The position numbers and the translations under genes were made by a program. Positions 1-8,688 of a stretch of DNA of 64,000 nucleotides are shown here, in pieces. The first letter of the stretch is position 1; the number at the start of each line of letters is the position of its first letter. Below the pieces are notes generated by a model. It saw nothing but the letters and a program-made list of their open reading frames with translations, did not search any database and had not been told where the DNA came from. This stretch comes from Candidatus Koribacter versatilis Ellin345 (lineage in GTDB: Bacteria > Acidobacteriota > Terriglobia > Terriglobales > Acidobacteriaceae): positions 4,650,001 through 4,714,000 of the forward strand of contig NC_008009.1 in assembly GCF_000014005.1 (NCBI RefSeq), written 5' to 3'.

Positions 1-2360
1 TCGGTTGCCGCAAACATCGTGTTCGGAAAATCGGGATCGTAAGCCAGGTCGTTCACCGGCGCATTCGGCAGATTGCCGCTGACGTCGGTGCAGGTGTTAC
101 TGGTGATCGAACACAGGAACACATGTCCCACGCTATCGCCAAAGCCGCTGAAGCCTGCGTAGGCCGCAAAGACTTTCGTACTATCGAGCGGATCGGCCAT
201 CACGCGAGTCACCGGACGATACGGCAGGATGCTGCGGATGTGCGCCCAGTTCACGCCGCCGTTCGTCGAGTAGTTCACCGACGAATCGTTGGATCCCGCG
301 AACAGCGTGTCGTTCGTCACCGATGTAATTGCCGAGGTGCTGGCTCTTACCGTCCCTTGGTGTCCGCCATTCTGCGCAAGTGCCGTGTCCAAGGTCGTAG
401 TCGCTCCTCCGAATTCCGCGATCGCTGCACTGCCGAGGTCTTCCCACGTGGGCGCCGAGGGATCCGTTGCATTTGTGGATTGATAGATGTGCGTCGTACC
501 GTAGAGCATCGTCGGCAACCCAGGATAGGGAACGAAGAGGATCGGAGGATAGAACGCCGAGTTGTCGGCCAGATTGATTCCGGTCGTCATCGGGTTCCAC
601 GTCCCCGGATCACCTCCCGTAAGCGACACTTGCGGGCCGCCATTGGCCGGAGAACACGCCACGAACATCGCGACTGAAGCGTTCGGATCGAAAACCGCCG
701 GGGTTCCCTGACAACGCATATTGATCACTTTGATGGTTGTGGGCGTGACCTGATACATTCCCGAGCCAATCGGGAACTCCTGCGCTTGCACAGCCTTTTT
801 ACGGCGCCCGTTGTATGCCGTGTAGTAAGCGTCGTAGTAGCCCCCGTAATAGTTGGGGTCGTTTGGGTCATTCAGCTCTTCCCACGTCGGTCCGTTCAGG
901 TTCTTCGCCGCGGGCGGAGCTGCGGACAGCGTCGTCGTCTTCCAAAGCCCCTTGTCTCCGCCTACGAACGCGCCTCCAGCAGCGATGAATGCAAACGCGT
1001 GGATCCCTGGGGGAATCTTGAACCCCGCTGTGCCAGTATTCAGCGACTTCCACGCACTCGATCCGGTCGTACCTCCCGTCGTGTCCGTGTATAAGCTGTC
1101 GCCGTTAGTTCCTCCGACGACGACGTTGTTCGCGTTCGCCGGATCGACGGCAATCACCATGGAGTGCCAGCAGAAACTTCCGCAGAAATCATTCGTCGTT
1201 CCCCCCGCGTTCAATGGCGTCGAGATCGGGTTCCACGTTGTGCCACCGTCAGTGGTCTTGTAGAGGTTCTGGAGACCACCGCCGGTGGATACTTCTTCCG
1301 CAGCGAGATAAATCGTTCCCGGTGTGCTCACGGCGGGCGCCATCACGATGGTCCCGAAATCCGTGCCCACTGGCAACGCATGCCCAGTCGAGCCATTCAC
1401 TGGCGTCCAGGTCGCACCGCTATCGGTGGACTTGTAAACACCACCAGGCACCGATGCATATCCGTAAACATTTCCGATCGCCGCGTACGCCGTCGTATTG
1501 TTTAACCAGAAGATCGAGGTTCCAAAGGCATACGGGATGTCTGTGCTGGAGTCTGGGAGAACGCGGTTCCATGTGGTGCCGCCATCGGTGGAACGCCAGA
1601 TGCCTGACTCGCTCTTGTGCGTGCTGTCTTGATAACCGTAGGCGGTCCCGGCCAGAACCACGGGTGTTCCGCTCGGCACGCTCGGCTGCACCGCGATCGC
1701 TCCGATACGCGCCGGACCATTGTAGGTAAACGACGCTCCCTCCACCGCTCCGAAGGTACTCTGGCCGACCATGCTCCAGGTGGTTCCGCCATTCGTGGAT
1801 TTCAGAACTCCACCGCCGTAATAAGAATCGGCTGCGAAATCGAGTTCCCCGGTGCCTGCGTAGATGATGCTGTGATTGTTGGGATCAATCGCCAACGAAC
1901 CGATCGTCAGGTTTGCCTGCGTATCGGTCAGGGGGGTCCAAGTCGTACCTGAATCGGTGCTCTTCCACACGCCTCCGCCACCGGTGCCGATGTAGACCGT
2001 GAGGCTCGCGCCGGAAGTTGTCGGATCGATCGCGATTGCAGTCACTCGTCCGGTCGTGATTCCGTTGCCATTCGCGCTGTCGTCATTCGCATTCGGCTTC
2101 GCCGGTGACCACGCTGGCAGCGAAGTATTCGTTCCCGCTGCCAATTCCCGGGCGCGGATCGCGCGCGCCTGCTCTACAGCTTTTGCATAGGCTCCAGCCG
2201 GAATGCCCTTACCGGGAACGGATCGCTGTTCGAGGAACTCCCGCTGCGAAGGACTCAGGTGCTTCGCATCAGGGCCTGAAGCTTGTTGAGCAAAGCTCAC
2301 GGAAAGGAACACACAAAGAAACGCCGCAGGGCCCCAAACGGACGCGAAGAACTTTCTCAT
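1..2360 (-). CDS. Secreted BNR/sortilin-like beta-propeller protein (3' end outside window)
   Basis: The frame stays open from about 2369 to the left edge, giving about 787 residues of N-terminal part; the stop lies outside the window. ATG at 2360 is chosen because GAGG sits 9 bases upstream; an in-frame ATG at 2369 has no usable spacing. The protein begins MRKFF followed by a hydrophobic stretch ending SVSFAQQ, a likely Sec signal peptide. The rest holds repeated Asp-box-like units such as GGGGVWKSTDSGTTW, GVLKSTNGGTTW, GVYKSTDSGATW and LYKTTDGGTTW, typical of BNR/VPS10-type propellers. Such proteins are large exported proteins in Acidobacteriota. The substrate is unknown, and nothing visible supports calling it a sialidase. 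Confidence 0.85.
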   Translation of the reverse strand, partial: MRKFFASVWGPAAFLCVFLSVSFAQQASGPDAKHLSPSQREFLEQRSVPGKGIPAGAYAKAVEQARAIRARELAAGTNTSLPAWSPAKPNANDDSANGNGITTGRVTAIAIDPTTSGASLTVYIGTGGGGVWKSTDSGTTWTPLTDTQANLTIGSLAIDPNNHSIIYAGTGELDFAADSYYGGGVLKSTNGGTTWSMVGQSTFGAVEGASFTYNGPARIGAIAVQPSVPSGTPVVLAGTAYGYQDSTHKSESGIWRSTDGGTTWNRVLPDSSTDIPYAFGTSIFWLNNTTAYAAIGNVYGYASVPGGVYKSTDSGATWTPVNGSTGHALPVGTDFGTIVMAPAVSTPGTIYLAAEEVSTGGGLQNLYKTTDGGTTWNPISTPLNAGGTTNDFCGSFCWHSMVIAVDPANANNVVVGGTNGDSLYTDTTGGTTGSSAWKSLNTGTAGFKIPPGIHAFAFIAAGGAFVGGDKGLWKTTTLSAAPPAAKNLNGPTWEELNDPNDPNYYGGYYDAYYTAYNGRRKKAVQAQEFPIGSGMYQVTPTTIKVINMRCQGTPAVFDPNASVAMFVACSPANGGPQVSLTGGDPGTWNPMTTGINLADNSAFYPPILFVPYPGLPTMLYGTTHIYQSTNATDPSAPTWEDLGSAAIAEFGGATTTLDTALAQNGGHQGTVRASTSAITSVTNDTLFAGSNDSSVNYSTNGGVNWAHIRSILPYRPVTRVMADPLDSTKVFAAYAGFSGFGDSVGHVFLCSITSNTCTDVSGNLPNAPVNDLAYDPDFPNTMFAAT

Positions 2361-2565
2361 TCGCTTCATCCTCGTGCATGGAGTCACGGCCCCGATCGGG
2401 TCGGAGCATCGTTTTTATGAGTGGGCCGGGCGGGGAAGGCGACAAGAAAATTACCATAACTATCCGGCAACTCTGATGAATAAAATCGAGGCTAGCGCCA
2501 AAGTGCTAGTTGGCTTCTGCCGCTCCGATTGCTCGTGTCGGAACGCCGAAACCGGTTCCACCACT

Positions 2566-2592
2566 GAGACAAACTGTCTCGCCAGATACAAT
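2566..2592 (+). promoter_or_regulatory. Possible operator palindrome and -10 box upstream of the M64 gene
   Basis: GAGAC-AAACT-GTCTC forms a perfect 5-base inverted repeat at 2566-2580. A TACAAT hexamer follows at 2587-2592, only 6 bases before the ATG at 2599, and no Shine-Dalgarno lies between them. This fits a leaderless start, with the palindrome as a possible regulator site. No convincing -35 box is visible. Confidence 0.3.
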
Positions 2593-2598
2593 CCCCGC

Positions 2599-4035
2599 AT
2601 GAAGCCGACCGGCAGAATTCTTTTGTGCTCCTTCCTCTTTCTTCTTCTTCTTTCTCTGGGCCGCTCGCCGCACGTGGTCGCGCGCCAATCTAGCGACGCG
2701 TCCGTTTCGCGCACTATGCGGGTGGACTACTACCACAACGGCAACGCCAAGGAACAATGGTTCAGCCTCGATCGCATTGTGCTTGAACCACTTCCGTGGC
2801 CCGGCAATCCTCGCAAGGCGATAGATGACACCCAGATGGGCAACTACCGCTTCGAAGTCCGCGAGCACGCGGGCGGCAGGCTCGTCTATTCACGGGGTTT
2901 CAACTCTATTTACGGCGAGTGGCGCGAAACCGACGAGGCCAAGAACGCCAATCGCTCGTTCTCCGAGTCATTGCGCTTCCCTACGCCATCCGTTCCGGTC
3001 GACATCTCGCTGCAGGAACGGAAAGACGAGCGCTATGTCGAAATCTGGAAGACTTCCGTCGATCCTGCCGACAAGTTCATCGACACATCGCGTCCCGCCT
3101 CGCCGGGTGCACTCATTGAGTTGCAGAAGTCCGGTCCGTCCTCCGACAAAGTGGACCTCCTCGTGATGGGCGATGGCTACACCGCCGACGAGCGCGGTAA
3201 GTTCGAAACCGATGCGAAGAAGTTCATCGAGACGCTCTTCGCGACCTCGCCATTCAAAGAACATCGTCAGGACTTCAATGTCTGGGGTCTCTGCCCGCCG
3301 GCTGCAGAATCCGGAATCTCGCGTCCGTCTACCGGCATTCATCATCGTTCGCCGCTGGGCACAACCTACGACACTTTCGACAGCGAGCGCTATATCCTGA
3401 CCACCGAAAATCGCGCGATGCGTGATGCCGCTTCCTTCGCGCCCTATGAGTTCGTCGAAATACTCGTTAACGGCAAGACCTACGGTGGCGGCGGAATCTT
3501 CAATCTCTACGGCACGGTTGCGATTGATAACGCCTGGGCCAACTACGTCGGCGTCCACGAGTTCGGCCACCACTTCGCTGGCCTCGCGGATGAGTACTAC
3601 ACCTCCGACGTCGCCTACAACTCCGAGACGAAGCGCAAAGAACCGTGGGAGCCAAACGTGACAGCGCTCCTCGATCCCGCCAATCTCAAGTGGAAAGACC
3701 TGGTCGAAAACGGAACGCCCTTACCCACGCCCTGGAAGAAAACCGAATTCGAGGAATTTGAAAAAGGCATCCAGGCCGAGCGCCGCAAGCTGCGCGCCGA
3801 TCGCCGTCCCGAAACAGAGATGGAAGAACTCTTCCGCCGCGAGCGCGAGAAAGAAGAAGCGCTCTTCCGCGACGATCAGTACCCGAGCAAAGTCGGCGCC
3901 TTCGAAGGCGCGAACTACGAAGCCAAGGGCTACTACCGACCGGAAGAGAACTGCATCATGTTCACTCGCCACACGAAGTTCTGCCGCGTCTGTAGCCGGG
4001 CAATCGAACGCATCATCTCGATGTATTCAAACTAA
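2599..4035 (+). CDS. Secreted zinc metallopeptidase, M64 (IgA peptidase) family
   Basis: 478 residues. The ATG at 2599 is chosen over the longer frame from 2374 because it starts directly at a signal peptide (MKPTGRILLC, then a Leu-rich core). Residues of about 185-475 carry the M64 signature region: LLVMGDGYTADERGKF near 187, then the zinc motif HEFGHHFAGLADEYY at 320-334, in which His320, His324 and probably Asp331 bind zinc and Glu321 is catalytic. The N-terminal part of about 150 residues resembles the beta domain found in these proteins. A Lys/Glu-rich segment lies near 390-430. It probably cleaves proteins outside the cell; the name comes from a clostridial IgA protease and does not imply that substrate. 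A terminator-like hairpin follows. Confidence 0.85.
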   Translation: MKPTGRILLCSFLFLLLLSLGRSPHVVARQSSDASVSRTMRVDYYHNGNAKEQWFSLDRIVLEPLPWPGNPRKAIDDTQMGNYRFEVREHAGGRLVYSRGFNSIYGEWRETDEAKNANRSFSESLRFPTPSVPVDISLQERKDERYVEIWKTSVDPADKFIDTSRPASPGALIELQKSGPSSDKVDLLVMGDGYTADERGKFETDAKKFIETLFATSPFKEHRQDFNVWGLCPPAAESGISRPSTGIHHRSPLGTTYDTFDSERYILTTENRAMRDAASFAPYEFVEILVNGKTYGGGGIFNLYGTVAIDNAWANYVGVHEFGHHFAGLADEYYTSDVAYNSETKRKEPWEPNVTALLDPANLKWKDLVENGTPLPTPWKKTEFEEFEKGIQAERRKLRADRRPETEMEELFRREREKEEALFRDDQYPSKVGAFEGANYEAKGYYRPEENCIMFTRHTKFCRVCSRAIERIISMYSN

Positions 4036-4042
4036 TCCGGGT

Positions 4043-4080
4043 GCCCCGTCCTTATCGCGAAGCGATAGGGCGGGGATTTT
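4043..4080 (+). terminator. Imperfect GC hairpin plus TTTT after the M64 gene
   Basis: CCCCGTCC..ATCGC-GAA-GCGAT..GGCGGGG is followed by ATTTT. It fits a rho-independent terminator for the gene ending at 4035. It opens with GGGTGCCCC, the same opening as the hairpins at 20993 and 46402, so it also belongs to a dispersed repeat family. Confidence 0.6.
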
Positions 4081-4158
4081 CCCTTCCGCAGCCAGCGCGC
4101 AGAGTCATCTTGACTCCCCCTCCGATACCAACTAGCATCCAACCCTCCCCACAGGCCA

Positions 4159-6399
4159 ATGGAAAACATCATCGGACAGACGCTCTCTCACTACGTTGTA
4201 TCCCGCAAGCTCGGCAGCGGTGGGATGGGTGTGGTTTACCAAGCCGAGGACACGACTCTCGGCCGCCACGTTGCGCTCAAATTTCTGCCCGATTCCCTCG
4301 CGCAGGACAGCCACGCACTTGAACGTTTCCAGCGCGAAGCACGCGCGTCTTCCGCGCTCAATCACCCGAACATCTGCACCGTGTACGCCATCGAGCAGCA
4401 TGAGCGCCAGCACTTCATCGTGATGGAACTGCTAGAAGGCCAATCGCTCGCCGCGATGATCGGCAAGAGTGCTTTCGAAATCGAACAACTGCTTGCACTC
4501 GCCATTCAAATTGCCGACGCCCTCGAATCGGCTCATGCCAAGGGCATCGTGCATCGCGATATCAAGCCCGCAAACATCTTCGTCACCCCGCGTGGTCAGG
4601 TGAAGATCCTCGACTTCGGTCTCGCCAAGATGGAGCTGCTCAAACCTTCCGTCGGTGTGGCCACAGTCTCTCAGATGGAAACTGTCGGACAGCGCGATGA
4701 CCTCACCATCCCTGGCACCGCTCTCGGAACTGTCGCCTACATGTCTCCAGAGCAAGCCCGCGGCCAGTTCACTGATTCGCGCACCGATCTCTTCTCGCTC
4801 GGCACCGTGCTCTATCAAATGGGTACAGGAGTGCTGCCCTTCCAGGGCGACACAACCGCAGTGGTCTATGAAGCGATCCTCAATCGTGATCCCGTGCCAG
4901 TTGCCGAGGTCAACGGCGCATTGCCGCAAGCTTTCGCCCGCATCGTGGAGAAGGCGTTAGAGAAAGACCGCACGCTGCGCTATCAGACCGCGAATGACAT
5001 CAAGACCGATCTCACTCGCCTTAAACGCGATCTCGACTCCCGCGAACGCCGTGCCTCCAGCCAGAGTGAGTCGCGCACTGCTGCCGCGAAGCCCGCAGCG
5101 AAATCGGTCGCCGTGCTGTACTTCGAAAATCTCTCAGGTTCGAAGGAAGACGAATACTTCCGCGACGGCATCACCGAAGACATCATCACCGAACTCTCTA
5201 AGATCAAAGGCCTGAATATTTTCTCGCGCCCCACGGTGCTCGCCTATCGCGACAAACAGGTCACGCCCGCGCACATCGGCCAGCAGCTCCGCGCGGCGTA
5301 TGTCCTCGCCGGCAGCCTTCGCCGCTCCGGCAATCGTCTTCGCATCACGACCCAACTCGTAGATACCACCACCGACTTTCCCATCTGGTCGGAGCGTTAC
5401 GATCGCGAGATGAAAGACGTCTTTGAAGTCCAGGACGAGATCGCCGGTAAAATCGCGCAGGCCTTGCGTGTGACGCTTTCGCCGCAGGAGCAACAAGAGA
5501 TCGCCGCCAAGCCCACCGACAATCTCCAGGCCTACGACCTCTACCTACGCGGCAAGAGCTACGCCCGCCGTCTCCAACGCCAGGACCTCGAGTTCGCCCT
5601 GCAGATGTTCGAGAACGCCGTCATTCTCGATCCCAACTTCGCGCTCGCCTTCGCTGCGATCGCCAACGTCTGCGCGCAGAACCACTACAACTACGGCCGC
5701 GATCCGGAATGGATGCAGCGCGCCATGCATGCCTCTGAAACCGCCGTTGTATTACGTCCCGATCTCCCGGAAGTACAAGTCGGCCAGGCGTGGATTCTCT
5801 ACGCCAACAACAAGTACGACGAAGCCACCGCCGTCATCCAGCGCGCCATCGAGCGCAAGCGAGATTGCGAAGGCGCGTACTACATTCTCTTCCGAACACT
5901 CTTTTCGGCCGGCCGCTATCAGGAAGTTGCCAATCTCGCGGAAGCCGCGGTCGAGGCCAGCGGCGACGACTACAACATCTATGTTCCGATCATGAATTCG
6001 CTCGGCGCATTGGGGAAAACCGAAGCGCTCCGCAACTTCCGCCAGCGCGACATCTCCGCCCTCGAGCGCCATCTCAAGCAGGTTCCCGAAGACGCTCGCG
6101 CCCGTATCCTGCTCGCCACCGACTACGCCACCGAAGGCCGCATGGAAGAAGCTGCCCGCGAGACCAGCCTTGCTATGACCTTGCGCCCCAACGAGGCCAC
6201 CGTCCTCTACAACGCCGCCTGCGTCTTCTGCACTATGAACAAAAAATCGGAAGCCATGGACGCGCTCGCCAAAGCCTGGCACGCCGGCTTCAAAGACCCA
6301 GCATGGGTGCGCCGCGATCCCGACCTCGAACTGCTCCATGGCGATCCCGAGTTCGAGCGCCTGTATCCACCCAACGCTACCGGCGCCATCGCCAACTAA
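4159..6399 (+). CDS. Serine/threonine protein kinase with TolB-like and TPR regions (soluble)
   Basis: 746 residues. The kinase domain spans about 12-275: glycine loop GSGGMG at 19-24, Lys41, catalytic HRDIKPAN at 132-139, DFG at 152-154 and SPEQARG in the activation segment. A short basic linker leads to a TolB/FlgO-like nucleotide-free domain ([13 protein letters not shown], about 313-450) and then TPR-type helical repeats to the end. Unlike the second kinase at 56040, no transmembrane segment separates kinase and sensor parts, so it should be cytosolic. This architecture is common in Acidobacteriota. The ligand and substrate cannot be read from sequence. The first ATG after the terminator is used. 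Confidence 0.9.
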   Translation: MENIIGQTLSHYVVSRKLGSGGMGVVYQAEDTTLGRHVALKFLPDSLAQDSHALERFQREARASSALNHPNICTVYAIEQHERQHFIVMELLEGQSLAAMIGKSAFEIEQLLALAIQIADALESAHAKGIVHRDIKPANIFVTPRGQVKILDFGLAKMELLKPSVGVATVSQMETVGQRDDLTIPGTALGTVAYMSPEQARGQFTDSRTDLFSLGTVLYQMGTGVLPFQGDTTAVVYEAILNRDPVPVAEVNGALPQAFARIVEKALEKDRTLRYQTANDIKTDLTRLKRDLDSRERRASSQSESRTAAAKPAAKSVAVLYFENLSGSKEDEYFRDGITEDIITELSKIKGLNIFSRPTVLAYRDKQVTPAHIGQQLRAAYVLAGSLRRSGNRLRITTQLVDTTTDFPIWSERYDREMKDVFEVQDEIAGKIAQALRVTLSPQEQQEIAAKPTDNLQAYDLYLRGKSYARRLQRQDLEFALQMFENAVILDPNFALAFAAIANVCAQNHYNYGRDPEWMQRAMHASETAVVLRPDLPEVQVGQAWILYANNKYDEATAVIQRAIERKRDCEGAYYILFRTLFSAGRYQEVANLAEAAVEASGDDYNIYVPIMNSLGALGKTEALRNFRQRDISALERHLKQVPEDARARILLATDYATEGRMEEAARETSLAMTLRPNEATVLYNAACVFCTMNKKSEAMDALAKAWHAGFKDPAWVRRDPDLELLHGDPEFERLYPPNATGAIAN

Positions 6400-6454
6400 G
6401 CTCGGCTTGAAGGAACACGCGCACTCGTTCGTGCTCTAAAATATCCCTTCATTC

Positions 6455-7885
6455 ATGGACACCCTCGCCCTCCTCTTCGAGCAGCACTTCGGCAGTGCAC
6501 CCACGCGCATGCATCCCGTGCAAGGCGGACTCGGCGGCTCCGGACGCATCATTACCCGCCTCGCCAACGACACGCATTCGGCCATCGGCATCCTCAACGA
6601 AAACACCAAAGAGAACGCTGCCTTCCTCGAGTTCTCTGACCATTTCCGGAAGTACGACCTCGCGGTCCCCGAAATCTATCGCGTAGCCGAGACTCGCAAC
6701 GCGTACCTCGAACAAGATCTCGGCGACACTACGCTCTTCCACTTCCTCGCGCGGAACCGTAGCGGGTCTGAGATCGCTCCCGAGGCCGTCAACGCCTATC
6801 GCAAAGTTGTGGAAGCTCTGCCACGCTTCCAGGTCGTCGCCGGGCGCGACCTCGACTACTCCGTCTGCTACCCGCGCCCGAGCTTCGACCGCCGCTCCAT
6901 CGCGTGGGACCTGAACTATTTCAAGTACTACTTCCTTAAGCTGTCTGAAATTCCGTTCCACGAAGAGGCGCTCGAAGAAGATTTCGACAAGCTCACCGAA
7001 TACCTTCTCAGCGCTCGGCGCGATTACTTCCTTTACCGCGACTTTCAATCACGCAACGTCATGCTGCACGACGGCCAGCCCTATTTCCTCGATTACCAGG
7101 GTGGACGCCACGGCGCGCTGCAGTACGACATCGCTTCGCTCCTCTTCGACGCGAAAGCCGAGTTGCCACCCGCTTTGCGCGAAGAGCTGCTCAATCACTA
7201 TCTCGACGCACTTGCCGAGCACATCCCTGTCGATCGACAGGACTTCCTCGCGCATTACTATCCCTACGTTTACATCCGCATCATGCAGGCACTCGGGGCC
7301 TACGGCTACCGCGGCTTCTTCGAGCGCAAAGTGCACTTCCTGCAAAGCGTGCCGTATGCGTTGCAGAACATCCGGTGGCTGCTCCACAACGTAACGCTGC
7401 CGATCGAATTGCCTGCATTGATGGAAGCCTTCTCCGCCATGCTCGGCTCGGAAAAACTGCAGAAGCTCGCGATCACCGAGAAGAAGGAGCTCACGATCGT
7501 CGTCACCAGTTTCTCTTTCCATCGCGGACCGGTGCAGGATGAGAGCGGCAACGGCGGCGGCTTTGTCTTCGACGCCCGTGCCCTCCCCAATCCTGGACGC
7601 GAGGAGCAATTCAAGAAGCTCAGTGGCCGCGATGCCGAAGTGATCGAATATCTTGAGGCCGAAGAATCTGTCAGCCAATACCTCGAGAACGCGATGAACA
7701 TGGTCAACGCCAGCGTGCGCGCCTACAAAAAGCGCCGCTTCACCCACCTGATGGTTTCGTATGGCTGCACCGGCGGCCAGCACCGCTCGGTCTATCTCGC
7801 CGAGCAGACGGCGAAACGACTCGCCGGAATTGACGGATTAAAAGTCATTCTGCGCCACCGCGAAGAGGAGAGTTGGGTCCGATGA
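6455..7885 (+). CDS. amgK: AmgK-like amino-sugar kinase fused to a RapZ C-terminal domain
   Basis: 476 residues. Residues 1-335 are an APH-type phosphotransferase: the catalytic-loop variant YRDFQSRN at 194-201 (Asp196, Asn201), the metal site FLDYQGG at 211-217, and YDIASLL, as in AmgK, the kinase that makes MurNAc-1-P or GlcNAc-1-P in cell-wall recycling. Residues 344-476 match the C-terminal half of RapZ, including the signature GCTGGQHRSV at 437-446 that lines the glucosamine-6-phosphate pocket in Escherichia coli RapZ. The RapZ N-terminal P-loop kinase half is absent. The next gene, a MurU-like enzyme, overlaps by ATGA, supporting a shared pathway. A TAAAAT hexamer 13 bases before the ATG and no Shine-Dalgarno suggest a very short leader. 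The kinase substrate is inferred from context. Confidence 0.8.
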   Translation: MDTLALLFEQHFGSAPTRMHPVQGGLGGSGRIITRLANDTHSAIGILNENTKENAAFLEFSDHFRKYDLAVPEIYRVAETRNAYLEQDLGDTTLFHFLARNRSGSEIAPEAVNAYRKVVEALPRFQVVAGRDLDYSVCYPRPSFDRRSIAWDLNYFKYYFLKLSEIPFHEEALEEDFDKLTEYLLSARRDYFLYRDFQSRNVMLHDGQPYFLDYQGGRHGALQYDIASLLFDAKAELPPALREELLNHYLDALAEHIPVDRQDFLAHYYPYVYIRIMQALGAYGYRGFFERKVHFLQSVPYALQNIRWLLHNVTLPIELPALMEAFSAMLGSEKLQKLAITEKKELTIVVTSFSFHRGPVQDESGNGGGFVFDARALPNPGREEQFKKLSGRDAEVIEYLEAEESVSQYLENAMNMVNASVRAYKKRRFTHLMVSYGCTGGQHRSVYLAEQTAKRLAGIDGLKVILRHREEESWVR

Positions 7886-8628
7886 AGGCGATGGTCCTCG
7901 CCGCCGGCCTCGGCACGCGCCTGCGTCCGCTCACGGACGATCGCCCGAAGGCGCTCGTCGAACTCAACGGACGCGCCCTGCTCGAAATAACGCTCACTCG
8001 CCTGCGCAGCTATGGCATCCGCGAAGTCATCATTAACGTCCACCACTTCGCCGACCAAGTTGTGGACTACCTCCGCGCCCACGACAACTTCGGCATGACG
8101 ATCGAAATCTCACGCGAAGCTGAGCTACTCGACACGGGCGGCGGGCTTAAACGCGCTGCCCACTTGTTTCTTCGCGACAGCAACGACGAACCCTTCGTCC
8201 TGCACAACGTGGACATTCTCACTAACATCGATCTCGAAGCGATGCTCCGCTTTCACCGCGAGCACCAGGCCCTCGCCACACTCGCGGTCAAGCAGCGCCC
8301 CAGTTCGCGCCAGCTTCTCTTCGACGCGAACGGGCAACTCTGCGGTCGTCGTAACGGCCACGACGCTGCTCCCGAAATCGTGCGGCCCTCAGAGACGGCA
8401 GAAGAACTAGGCTTTTGCGGCATCCACATCCTCTCGCCAAACATCCTCCCCCGTCTCGACGACGCTGAGATTTTCTCCATCATCCCGACCTATCTCCGCG
8501 TCGCCGCCGCGGGCGAACCCATCGTTGCGTTTCGTGCCGACAGCTTTTATTGGCGCGATGTCGGATCCCCTGCTAGCCTGCGCGAAGCCGCCACAGAAGT
8601 GGCGCGAAACAACATCCTGCCCTCGTAA
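7882..8628 (+). CDS. murU: MurU-like sugar-1-phosphate nucleotidyltransferase
   Basis: 248 residues. ATG 7882 is chosen because GAGGAGAG lies at 7865-7872 and the ATG overlaps the previous stop (ATGA), a translational-coupling arrangement; the in-frame TTG at 7873 is less likely. The NTP_transferase fold is clear: AAGLGTRLRPLTDDRPK at residues 7-23 binds nucleotide and metal, followed by LDTGGGLKRA and the metal Asp in LHNVDIL. In Pseudomonas, MurU converts MurNAc-1-P to UDP-MurNAc after AmgK; the overlap with an AmgK-like kinase supports that role here. Close relatives act on mannose-1-P or glucose-1-P, so substrate is inferred, not seen. Confidence 0.78.
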   Translation: MKAMVLAAGLGTRLRPLTDDRPKALVELNGRALLEITLTRLRSYGIREVIINVHHFADQVVDYLRAHDNFGMTIEISREAELLDTGGGLKRAAHLFLRDSNDEPFVLHNVDILTNIDLEAMLRFHREHQALATLAVKQRPSSRQLLFDANGQLCGRRNGHDAAPEIVRPSETAEELGFCGIHILSPNILPRLDDAEIFSIIPTYLRVAAAGEPIVAFRADSFYWRDVGSPASLREAATEVARNNILPS

Positions 8629-8688
8629 ACTTCCGAGTTGACGCACCCTTGGTTCTCGGTCTAAACCATCCTCACTGTTGGGGGTCCC

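Noticed and set aside
1-2360. Sialidase
   Set aside because: The Asp-box-like repeats are shared by many propellers, and the sialidase FRIP motif and catalytic Arg triad were not seen.
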